This document shows positions 42,473-54,300 of a stretch of 64,000 bases of DNA, in pieces. Position 1 is the first letter of the stretch; each line of letters opens with the position of its first letter. The stretch covers positions 124,001 through 188,000 of the forward strand of contig JAKMXF010000345.1 in the NCBI GenBank assembly GCA_024704765.1. Direction: 5' to 3'. Position numbers and translations under genes: made by a program. This DNA comes from Oopsacas minuta (lineage: Eukaryota > Porifera > Hexactinellida > Lyssacinosida > Leucopsacidae). The notes below the pieces were generated by a model, which was not told the DNA's origin, did no database searches, and was given only the letters and a program-made list of their open reading frames with translations.

Positions 42473-42867
42473 TTAAGTTTGTGTATATTTTATTAACTAT
42501 AGTTGTGATGACGTAACTTTGTTATTATATTAGAGAATATTATTATCACCAAATTATATTTTTATAATAACAAATACTTATATTTCATTAAGAACCGATG
42601 CTAACTTGGCAGAGTTCGATATATTAGTGAATCTTTCCAATTATTCTTTGATAGAATATAACCTCCACGAACGGGGGATTTGACAGATACCAGGGATTTT
42701 CGACGTCCCTGGTACACTGTTTGTGGAGGTTACACGCGAAATATTGCCCCGACTGCCGCGTCACCTTCCACCGAATACATATATTGTTTGTAGTTAACTA
42801 TAAATTTTGATAACAGAACCATGGATAACTAATTCCATTCAAATTATATTATTAGCATAGAGTACGC
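42473..42867. other. Spacer with family 1 MITE at 42657-42735
   Basis: A short element of about 79 bases: ATAACCTCCACGAACGGGGG ... TGTTTGTGGAGGTTACAC. A perfect GTACACTGTTTGTGGAGG end is retained. It lies about 130 bases before the start of gene D. Confidence 0.6.
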
Positions 42868-45800
42868 ATGACTGGCTACACAGATCCAACAATCAAAGAT
42901 GAAACTTTTAGAATCCTGAGAGATCTTGAACGTGCTATCACTGATGATTCAAAGCGAACACGTGAAATCGTAAAAACAGAATTCACCGAGTTGAAACGAA
43001 AAGTTACAGAATTTGAATTAGAAAAATTGGACTATATAAATCAAATTGAATCCGAGAAGAAAGCTCAAATATCAACCATTCGTTCTCAGCATGATGGCTT
43101 GAAAATGGCTCAATCATTTTCCGCGCAAAATAACCCAGAAATCACCAAAAAATTCAGTGAATTGGAAAAAGACCTCAATCGATTACGTAACAGTATGATG
43201 AGTAAGCAAATTAACATAGACATCAATAAAGTTGAAGTATTCGATCAATTGCAACTTTTCTGCAACACAAACTATGGAGTGCCACCAGGGACGCAAACAA
43301 TCCCCCCACCCTATGCTGTCCCACAACAGAAACTCATCATACAAGAAACGCTGGATAAAGTCCACTCAGAAAGCCGAATGCCAGCCGAAAAATTAGAATC
43401 CATCGAGGGATTTATCCGGTTTGTCCTTACATTTAAATCCTCCGAATATAAGCCAACGCTTACTAGTAATATTCCCATTGAAATAGCAAACGAGGCTAAA
43501 AGGTACGTTAAAGTCGAAAATAAATATACTATGGCTAATTTCTATGATATTATGCTGCGTACTATGAAGGAAGGTAAGTCAATGAAGAATATCTGTGCTG
43601 GTTTTGAGAATTTGGCGAAGATGTGTAATTGTGTTTATTTTGATTCTCACAGTGATGAAACTAAAATTATTAAGGTAAGTGAAGACCAAAGTCCATGATT
43701 CATGTCAAAATTCATTGCAAATTCTTGTCATAAGGGAAAGGTCAAAATCTATGAACTCTGTTTATTATCTGGCATGAACCAAACAGAAAATCGTCGATTT
43801 TGGACCAGGGATTGCAGAAACGGAGTTTTGAATTATGCAGTTCTACAATTATGTAATACTTTAGCAAGCCAAATGCCCTTTTTAGCAGTTTACTAATTAC
43901 AAATAATAATCGCGGCCGTATCCCTAGTCCAATCCACAATTTCCTATGTAAAGTAGCTAATCGCTTGTCAAAAACATGTCCATATATGGTAGTGATATAT
44001 TTTATATACTTTTAGGTTGATGGCCCATTTTATAAACAAGGCATAAGCAATAACCTCTGCTCTACAGATGATATACTACGTCTCCTCGGCTATGAAAATA
44101 GGATACAATTTTGGCAATTTAACAAGCCTCAAAATGTAAAGAAATTCGAAGCACAGATTGAGCGTTTGTTTTGTGAATTGTGTATTCTTGTACAAGAATC
44201 TATTGCCATAGAAAAGCAGATAAAAAAGGAGAAATATAACGAATATATTTTACAGAAGATAGATACACAGGTTGTACCGAATTTACCAACACCGGTAGGG
44301 ATGGTAAAACCGGTCGCGCCGGATCCAGTTGAAAAACCAAATCCGGTTGAAGGAGCAAGACCTGTCTCTCCAGAAGATGACGAGGAGCAATACGCATTTT
44401 CAGAGTTATTAGTCGCGATCGATGCTCTGGGGACACAAGACCAAAAATACACTACGTCACTCGCAGAGGCTAATCCAGACGAATTCCTTGAATTAGCCAA
44501 AAAATGCATAAATCTACCTGTACAAAAGAAATACCAGAATATCGACATGTATAAGGTTATACATGGTAATGTATTGAACCATAAGCAAGTTGGAGAGATT
44601 AAGATAGGATTGGTGGGTGTATTTAAGTATGCATTAAACCAATACGTTGATGCACAATTACCTGAAATTCAATTACTTTTGGTAAGCTATATAACTGCTT
44701 GTTATGACCAAATGGCCCCTCTATATGCTTATTAGTTATGTAACCATGGATGGCGGTTTTAGTTTATCTGCTTGAATGTTGTTCTAAGTCATTTTGAGGC
44801 ACTCTGCTTGATCGGAAGGGAGAATTTGCATGGAATTTATAAATATCCTAAATTCACCATCCATGGTTAAATATCTAATAAGCATATAGACAAAAATTTT
44901 GTCAAACAGCATAAAATGACCCTATAAGGAGAGGTGGTCTCAGGATCTGGATACCCGCGGCAAATCATCAGTTTACCACTGCGACCGTGCCATTACCAGT
45001 CTGCTGTATATATGATTATACGTATGCAGCCAACTCCCATTATATTTAACACGGATATCTCGGAATACCCGCTTATATCAAAGTCTGAAATTGTACAAAT
45101 ATGGTGCCAACTGTCAAAAGTCACATATATTTCATGGGTTTTATCGAAGTAATTTAGCGATCCCTTGAGCTGTTTTTGTATTTATATAATCAATATTTAT
45201 TGGTTGTGCATTTCCTATAGTATGATAAAGATCCTTTTCATTCACTTGTCTCGAGTAAGATGATAAACTCGGAAGAAATTTTCCTGAAGCTAGGCTATCT
45301 CAAAATGTCAGAAGGACAAGGAATGCAGCTCAAGGAGGCTGTTGATGATAGAACCACACGTTTGCATAATGTATCTCTTATTTGCTGTGAGCTTTTAATT
45401 GCAATACAGGAATTGTCAGAATTTGGAAATACTGATCAGAATCCGTTGAAATATTTTGATACTAATAAGGATCAAAGTGTTAAATCTTCAATTCCAGAAC
45501 CAGCACCACGAAAATCAATGCCAAATATTCTACCACCACCAGCACAAGGGTTTGGTCCAATTCAAAGTATCCCTAAACAAGGATCTGGTCCAATTCAAAG
45601 TATCCCTAAACAAGGATCTGGTCCAATATCAAATATACCACCACCCCTAGAACTTGGCCAAATGGTGAATATTCCACAATCACAATCACAAGGATATGGT
45701 CCAGTACAAAATATTCCCCCTAAGGAAGGATTAGAGCCAATACATCCATCACGGCCACAACAAGGATCTGGTCCCATACAATTTATTCCACAACCAATAG

Positions 45801-47328
45801 GACCTGGTCAAATGCCGAATATGCCCCAATCACAATCACAAGGTTCTGGCCAAATTCAAAATATCGATCCACAACAACAACAATGGATGAGCCAGTTGCC
45901 TCAGCGATCTCTACAACAACAGAATGCTCCCCCTCCACAAAATTTTGGCCCATTCCATTCTTTTCAAGGCCCGCACCCTTCTTTGAATTTACTTCAGGGA
46001 TTTGAGAAACTTCGTGAAACTTTATCAAATTTCAAGCTTCAAACTGCAATACCCTCGCATTTAATTGACCTTGCGCGTGCTTGTCTGCCTCTTTCAGCAA
46101 AGGATAAATACGCACTTGGTATCATTTGTGAAATAGTTTTGCAAAATCTGAAGCATAATACACCAATTGTTCAAATTCGTGAAGGTATAGAATGGCTTGC
46201 CAAATATTGTATTTGTATATTTCTTCGTGTATCAGATAGAGAAGTACTCACCCTAAAGGTTTGTGTTTTTATATTTTATGTATTTTTATAGCAAAATTCA
46301 GAAAATTTAGTGCACATTTCTGAAAGATGCCAAAATCAAAGTTTTCGCCAATTTCAGTAGGAAAGCCAAAAAATACAAAGGAATTTGCATTTTCAGAAAT
46401 GTACACAATTTCTTTGAATAATTATTTATTCTTAATATGAAAATTCAATATTTTCGGCACATGAATTTGTTAGCCAAAATATTTTGGGGTCTGCACAGAT
46501 CTAACTTTTATATTTCTATATGTATTTATTTAGGAAAGTGGGTCTCTTTTCTTTCGAGAGATTTGTGCACGGATCAAGATAACAAATAATATATTCACGC
46601 ATCTTGGTTATGAGTATTTAGAAACAGATAGATCTTTTTACCTAAAAGCGGAATTATTTGAAAATCCAGCCAACTTAAATAGATTAATAGAAACTGGATG
46701 TGATTGCCTTCTTGCCATGCAGGATTTAATTGCTTATGAACATATTGGACATGGCAAATTCATTGAGTTTTTCCAACAGTATACCCCCAATCCAACTCAC
46801 GAAAATATGCCAGCTGAAATGCCAACACAATCTCGCCAATATGCTGAACCACCCACTGAAAATTTGCCCGCCAAAAATCTATCTTTTGCCGACCTATCAG
46901 GCCCAATACCTCCACCACATCCAACACAATCATATTCGTCGAATCCACCAAGGGACCAGAGTTTTAGTATTCCTGTGCAGTCGCAGCCTCCATATAGTTC
47001 AGTATACGATCATAACAGGCCATACCAAGAACTCCCTTATGATCAAAGTGTAAATTCCCAATATTATCAACAGCAAAAGCAACAACAACTCCAAAAGCCA
47101 TACCCAAGGTCAATTGCTGGTCAACAACGTTGGCAATGTCCGCACTGTACAAGCTTCAATCCTATTAATATATCTTTCTGTGAAGTGTGCTACAAAACGC
47201 CTGACTACAGGCTTGATACCGAATCACCTCCACGTACAAATCCTAGCACGAAGTTATGTCCCCGGTGTAGACAACCAAATCGTATGCAGGATATTAGCTG
47301 TACTGGATGTGGTGCTAATTTTATGTGA
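42868..47328 (+). CDS. PUB-cluster gene D: coiled coil, three SPATA2/HOIP-type PUB domains, NZF and ribbon zinc modules
   Basis: Four exons, 42868-43674, 44016-44681, 45221-46258, 46534-47328; 1101 residues, all introns phase 0. Coiled coil about 5-115. PUB1 about 170-335 (YTMANFYDIMLRTMK, FENLAKMCNCVYF | VDGPFYKQ, DDILRLLGYENR, LFCELCILVQES). PUB2 about 415-560 (IDMYKVIHGNVL | YDKDPFHSLVSS, EEIFLKLGYLK, ICCELLIAIQEL). A Pro/Gln/Gly linker repeats QGSGPIQ(S/F)IP units. PUB3 about 760-905 (ICEIVLQNLK, IEWLAKYCICIFL | ESGSLFFREI, NNIFTHLGYEY, CDCLLAMQDL). NZF finger 1036-1062 (WQCPHCTSFN...CEVCYKTP), ribbon-like site 1079-1098. Each PUB is split by its intron at the same place ('|'). Likely a multivalent scaffold for PUB ligands and ubiquitin. 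Single-PUB relatives are SPATA2 and HOIP. Confidence 0.78.
44720..44891. repeat. MITE, family 6, in gene D intron 2
   Basis: Long inverted ends: CTATATGCTTATTAGTTATG then TAACCATGGATGG, mirrored by CCATCCATGGTTAAATATCT then AATAAGCATATAG. Other copies are at 40145-40274 and 47618-47782, with single ends at 13222 and 40369. Confidence 0.8.
45024..45180. repeat. MITE, family 4, in gene D intron 2
   Basis: Starts GCAGCCAACTCCCATTATAT and contains ACACGGATATCTCGGAATAC and CTGAAATTGTACAAATATGG, shared with copies at 7235 and 16038. It ends near GATCCCTTGAGCTGTTTTTG. Confidence 0.6.
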
Positions 47329-48307
47329 TGCCATCTTTCAGACCTATAATATATATTTGTAAAAACTCGTTGTTTGTGTGTACTTTACGACTTTTCTTTA
47401 TTTCTTCTGTTTAGACTTTTTAGCTTTGTACACAAACTTGTACTTTGCTTATTAATATATAGAATGACTCTGATAGCAGATTTTCACAAAATTGTGTGTT
47501 GACTTTTTGAGTGTATATTCTTGTATTTTCACTGTAAGCAAGCTTTATTCATGTTATGGATCTGTTTTATTTATTATTAGATTTACAGTAAAGAGGGCTA
47601 TCGAAATTTATGTTACGTATGTGCTTATTATTTAACAATGGATGGTGGGTTTTGTTAATTATTTTCTTGTATGTTGTTCTAGGTCATTTTGAGACAGTCC
47701 TCGCTTGGTTAATACGTACAGGGAAATATGTATTTTAAGTTATATTAAATCCGCCATCCATGGTACAATTACGAATAATCACAGAGGGGATAATTCTCGC
47801 CAGAATAACCTGAAATTTGAATACCGTAAACTGGGGCTACTTTGGTCCACTGGGTTGTTTAACCCAAATATTAAAGTTTCAAAGAAACTAGATTAGATTC
47901 AGTATTATACTTGAAAATGACTTGCAAATTTTTAACGAATTTTCAAATATCGGTAGACAACTCGAATACAAATACAATATCTATTCGATACGTAAGCAAA
48001 TTTCAATATTTGGGCCAAAGTAGCCCCAGTTTACGGTAGTAGAGTTGCTCGATGCACTATTAAGTAGACAACTAAATATTCTATGGCCACAATGGCTTGT
48101 AAACTAATCGGAAAATGCAATTGTTATCATCACATAAATATGTCTTGAAATCAACATGCCTAATGTAGTATATGGTTACCATGCATACGTATCCAATTTG
48201 ACTTAATGTTATCATATCAATTCATTAATCTTAACCATTGGCTTACATATATACATGTATACAAGTAAATTGTAGATAGTTGTTTTGGAGAGTATAGTTG
48301 ATTTTCG
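47329..48307. other. Spacer with two MITEs
   Basis: After the gene D stop come about 280 AT-rich bases. A family 6 element at about 47618-47782 and a third-type foldback element at 47822-48038 follow. The last 270 bases should hold the slingshot promoter. No coding sequence. Confidence 0.55.
47822..48038. repeat. Foldback MITE (TACCGTAAACTGGGGCTACT ends)
   Basis: 217 bases. Left end TACCGTAAACTGGGGCTACT then TTGG; right end CCAAAGTAGCCCCAGTTTAC then GGTA. The terminal ~24 bases are perfect inverted copies. Only one copy in the window. Confidence 0.85.
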
Positions 48308-51300
48308 ATGTCTTTGCTGACTATTGAGCGGCCTACTTCAGCCGCAAGTTCAATTGAACAAGTGCAGGTAAGAATTTATTTGTTTTTATTAATTTGACTC
48401 TGGTTAATCGGGTTGCTTATGTCCAGAAACAGGGGTCGTGTAATAATACAGTGGAAACTCGTTAATACGAACACCAATGGACTGTCAAAATGTGTTTGCT
48501 TTATCCAGAGTAATACTGGTTGAAAACAATTGTGAGAACTTGATTTCATGTAAATATTTGTTCATCTTATTCGGAAACACGGTTAATTCGAATCTTAAGA
48601 CGGACAAATATTTACGAAATCATGAATTTGACCGATTTTGAGATCCTGTGGACTCCAGGTTGGGAACCGGTGTTATAATGCATACAAGGAATCGAAACCC
48701 TTACATAATCCACGAGAGAGCTACTACGTTAATATTTCTACAATATAGGACGAGACAGATTCAGATACAGTATCTCAATCTAGTTATGATGGTTTCTATG
48801 CTAATAAACATTTAGCCCTGGCTATTCCTCATATGGTTAGGAGAGTTAGTATTGTAAGCACAAACAGCTATAATATTATTGGTGAGTTTTTGATTTTACT
48901 TGAGGCCACTTTTGGTTGAAAAACTTGGAAACTTGTTTCAGCTCCACCGCCCGAATCAAGTTTACCTGCCGTATGAATATTGTCATTATTTCACCATTTT
49001 ATCAGTGGAATACACTACACACAATATATTTACTAACTAGCAGGTGAATAGTAGTGATTTTATCTTCACAGACCGCCTTTAATACGTTTAATAGAAGTAC
49101 ATAACTTAATGAGATAATTCTTATGAAATGCCGTGTGGAGCTGAAACAAGTTTCTCATTAACAGGGGTCTGATTGGAAGAAAATATTGTATTTCCTAGGA
49201 TAGTAGCCTCCCCATGAACGCGGTTAAATGGGATTCTCCATTCAATGAAATTTCCAATACAAATACGCATATGTATAACTTTGTATTGTCATAATGATGA
49301 TAATAGCATTACATTGTATGATACACTCATCCATCGGCGCTATCCTTAAATATATGCTGTCCATATTCTGGTTTCACTGATTAATTTAAGTCTTCTACAA
49401 ATGCGTAGTTTGCTAATATTATAATTCTTCAATACGGTCACGATGATACTATCCAGATCTTGTATAGGCAATTACGTAAATTCTGTAAACCAACATCCAT
49501 CTCTGGTTACACCGAAGCTCAAGGGACCGCGTTAATTACTTCGATATAACCAATGAAGTTATGTTCTTTGGCTGTTTGGGACCATATTTATACACAAAAT
49601 GTACAGTTTTAGACTTGATATAAGCGGGAATGTTGATTTATCGTGTTCGCAAAAACCAGAGTTGACTTTATCAACTACTTCTAATATGCGAATTGACACT
49701 AAAATGTGTGATGTTGAGCCAATTGGGCAAACTGACACATTCCCCTCCCCCAAAAGATCTCCGATCCCCACGAATATCTTACAAGGCACCTTAGTTACCA
49801 GAAAATATGCACTTTTCAAGCACATTGCAAATCAAATCGCTACATCAAGCTAACAATACAATATTATATCATTGGCATAACACATTCATAGTACAATTCT
49901 ATGGTATATTACTGTATCACTATAAAAAGGAGAATTTCTTTCGAAAACTAACTGAGCTTTGAAATAATTTTCCAAACACAAAAACAATTTTTACTCTTTT
50001 GTAATTTTCTGATTTAAAATGGGTGTTCTATCAAGAAGAACTCGTTTATTGTTACTTGGAGGTAACTCAAGAATTGCAAGTAAAAGTAAGACATTTTGTT
50101 GTTGTTTATTTGTGTACTTTTTGCAGGGAAATTATGCAAATTGGAGTATAGAAATCCAAAATCGAGCCGATCAAACAAATATAGAACTGTACTATGATGA
50201 AAATATTTTTTTTGGATTTTCACTTTTCTATGAACAGTAAAATTCTTATTTTTGCAAATTTCCTTGTACAGAAAACCTCCAAAAGATGAACACCTTGTCT
50301 CGGTCCCAAATGTTTTCCATTGTTACGCACAATGTCATGAAAAGTAAACACCTCTCGTATGTGAACATTTTAGCTGGTCCCCAGAGTATTCCTTTACTTA
50401 AGGTTTGACTGTATCTCAATTCTCCAATACACGTAATTTGAATAAAACCATCTATATGCACTTATCAACAGTCAAATTGACCGAATATTTTAATGTAATT
50501 TCCCATTTAATTAAGAATCCAATAAGTATTTCTTTATGACGACGATTTGTCTGCACTCATATTGTTGTGGTTATATGTTTACATCATTTATAATTCTCAA
50601 TGACTTTCATCATATGGTGATGAGAGTATATTTGTTTATTAATTAGCACATATAATATCACGCATTTGTCCGTAATATCGTATTCTGAACAACACTTTAC
50701 TGAAACCTTACTTTCCAACTGTCTGTCCCGATTATTAGTTTAACACATTCTGTGAACGCCTGCTGTCGTCCGTGGACCACCAATGGTCCATAGACCCCAG
50801 GTTGGGAACCACTGGCTACAGTGAAACCTCCACAAACACGGAATCTGGTGAAACGGGAAAGGGATAGCATTTTGCACCCGCTAATATTCCTACATTTTTT
50901 CTCCATCAATGCAAAGTATGCCAGTGACTATATGCAATACATGTAATTACACTGATATATTTGTTGGATAATTCTCAATAAATATTAATTAGCATGTAGT
51001 GTATTACCATGTACAGATCTCGGTGTAATCAGGTGCTGGTATTAACAGTTTCATTTACAGTTGGTATCATATACAGCTGTTATCATCGATATATTGGATT
51101 CGCGATAATACCGAATACCAAATTTATGTGTATTTGACAGTAGCATATTCTTACTAAATACCACAATTTAAGTTTTCATATGATACTAATCTATCTGGCT
51201 TGACCTTTCTATGCAAACATATGTAACATATTTTCATAGAATACACTGGTTCCCAACCAAACCCTTACGTATATACAGTAGAACTCGGATAAGACGTACC

Positions 51301-54300
51301 CCCTCGGGAAACAGAAATTAGTACGACTTAACCGAGTGTACGTCTTATCCGAATATGTTTGCATTACAAATAATGATGACTTATATTTGGGGATATAAGA
51401 AATAGTACGTCTTAAGCCGAGTTCTACTGTACCACTAAAACAGCTCTTACAGTATTTGAAAGTTGGATTATTTAATTCATTCTAAGTCTATTGTTTATAA
51501 TAAAAATTGCTTATTGATAGTATTGAATATTAATTATTTGTGGTGCTAATTGAGCTCAATATGCCATGTCTGGTCTCTTTCAAGTGCCATATATGTATTT
51601 TCATGATAAGACGAATATTAATGTAATTATAGTTACGATTGTACAGTTCTTTTGATAACGATTATAACAGTAGTGCCATATGCGAATATTTGCAATAACT
51701 TGTTATTCGTATTTGTGAAATAATTCAGCAAATATTGAGACTGAGCAATATTATGTGGACCATTTTTGGTTGACATGACGTGATCTTTGCTCACCCAGAC
51801 TCCTATGGTTTGGGTCGTAGTCCAATCTATAAGAAATATTATTGATAATCAGTTCTTATGTATGAAGCTTGTTACTGGTATTATAACTTCCATATACGGA
51901 TATTTTGAGAATATGATAGCACAGTAAAAACTCGTTTTTCTAATGCAATGCCATCAATTGGCAGGCATTCATATGTTTAGTTATAATATTGTAATATATA
52001 TTTTGCATTTTCTAATAGAATTACTATCCCACGTGCTTAATTAGCTAATTTGCAATGATATATTATGTTTAGCTTAATATTGACCAAAATAGCACTAAAA
52101 ATTCTGAAATTTGTAATATAATGCGATTTCTACTAATAATCATTTGATAATTCTTGTTATACTTTTTATCACAAGTCTGAACTAACTGATAAGTTTGTAA
52201 TAACAACAGATATATCATGGCAAAATATAGTTTACACATTTTTACTTATTTGGCTATTTGTCATATCTGCAAGCATACGCACCGCAATTAACACAGATTT
52301 AATATACGTAATTTCTACTAAATTCATAGTTTCACTTTCAATACAGGATTGTGCTAGTTTTGAGACTTTTTGCATATTTCAGTTCTTGTACAGTTAAACA
52401 GGGTTTTAGCTGCTGTTTGCTCTGAATTTTCATGGCAATTGTTTTTCAATTTTTGAAGACACAAAAGATTTTGGAAAAGTATTATCCTAATTAAAGGTCA
52501 AATGTGACGTAAATTTCAACAGAATTCTTCTAGAGGGTGGCGACGAATTGTTATCGCCATTTTTGCGTTTTCTAGACCCCTGTGCGTATTCAGGGAAATA
52601 CTGTATTCACTGAGCGACCATTAAAATGCTATTAAGATTGTCTTTAACAATTCCAAAGCCGTAAATAAGGGAAAAGGGTTTCAAAACAAATTTCCTTATA
52701 TGGGAATTTATGTCTCGAATTTTTTCTATAAAAATGCTATTATTAAGCGGAAAGGGGTTTGTTTATGATGAATATTTGCCGGTTTTTAATGAAGAAAAGT
52801 TATATTTTCAATTTCTCCTATTTACATTTGAGTTATCAACATTCATTCTCTACAGGAGATTTACAACATCATTTACACCAGTTGATGTCTATTATGCGGC
52901 CGAGAGAGAGAATTGATATGGTAAGTTGTTTGTATTTATTGACAACCATTTTCTGATATATTATTACTTGTTTCGCCAACTTGAACGTGAGTTACATAAT
53001 ATCAAGGAAAAACACGATTAAAATTCAGTGTAACCTCCACAAACGGGGAATTTGGCAGAAACGCGGTAGCATTTTCGGCGTCTCTGGCACCCTGTTTGTG
53101 GAAGTCACACTGCATATTATATCCAATTAGCGTATTTATTATTAACTTAAATTCGCTTACATATTTTGCTCATGCCTGATGGGCGAATCAATACATTATG
53201 TAGGCAACTGAAAACTCTCAATAATATTGTCTACGTATTCTACGTATGATCTTATGATTATTCATGTATTGTGATTCTTATCTACTCGCTACTAGAAATG
53301 CTTTTTATTCTTGGAAACTGTATTTCTTGTTTGTATGTGGATTTATTGCCTATGAGGTCAAATTTTTGGCATCGTCATTATTGATTAAGTTGTAGTTTTA
53401 CTAGCTTTTGGGTAGCTAATTGGCCTCGTTAATACAACACAGTTAATACGAATCTCTGGATAAGAAGAACAAATACTGGCACATAATCAGTTCCCTAGAG
53501 TGGAAATCCAATTGGCATTACTCCGGATAAAGCGAACAGATCTTGACCGTTCGTTAGCGTTCGTATTCGTCAATAGTTAGGAATGCTTCCCTGTTTCTGT
53601 CAAATCCCCCGTTTACAGAAGTTACACTGTAGGATAATTACAAATTTGCTTTTAGGTAGTAGCATTAGAACAAGCTAATCCTAGTAAAACCAAATACTTG
53701 ATATTAGTAACAGCATATGGTAATGAAGATACAGAGGAGAGCTGTTTGCTTGGGACTGAATCTGTGAATCAAGAGTAAGTCTATTCATAGTTAACAGTAG
53801 CCGCCGAACTTTCTAACTTGAACGATCCGGCGGGGCTCGCACATATATTTTGTACTTGCTCTATCAATTGGTACCTGTGTATTCTATAGGTTCAGAATTG
53901 TATTGGTAATCCCTCTATGGAAGAATACTGTATTAAAATATTTTGGAGACGGGTAAGTGATAATGTATAAGTACAGTGCTGTTCGCCTAATAGCAAGCTT
54001 TTTCAGAGATATTTTGTATTGGAGTCTTTACACACTATAGCTACTCCGCTTATAGCTAAATGAAACAGGGGCCCAGAGCACCTCGTTATATCGAGAGTTC
54101 TCTGTAAATTCCTCTAAAGCAATTTTGCGTATAGCAAGTGAAATTAGTGCAAAATACGACTTGAAAATAGGCGAACTCTACTGTATTCTACCATCCGAAA
54201 ATTTTATTCATTTACGCTATTTTTAGAGGATTTAAATTGACATCAGGGTATGATGCTTATGTATTCAAGACGTCATCAGTGCCTTGTATGTGGGCAGCAT

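Noticed and set aside
49599-49853. 84-codon open frame in slingshot intron 2
   Set aside because: Begins in a family 4 element end, and slingshot exon 2 splices directly in phase to 52856, so no exon is needed here.
50019-50095. Extra slingshot exon (MGVLSRRTRLLLLGG frame)
   Set aside because: Splice sites are weak and including it breaks the phase that exons 2 and 3 share. The SSH N-terminal block resumes correctly without it.
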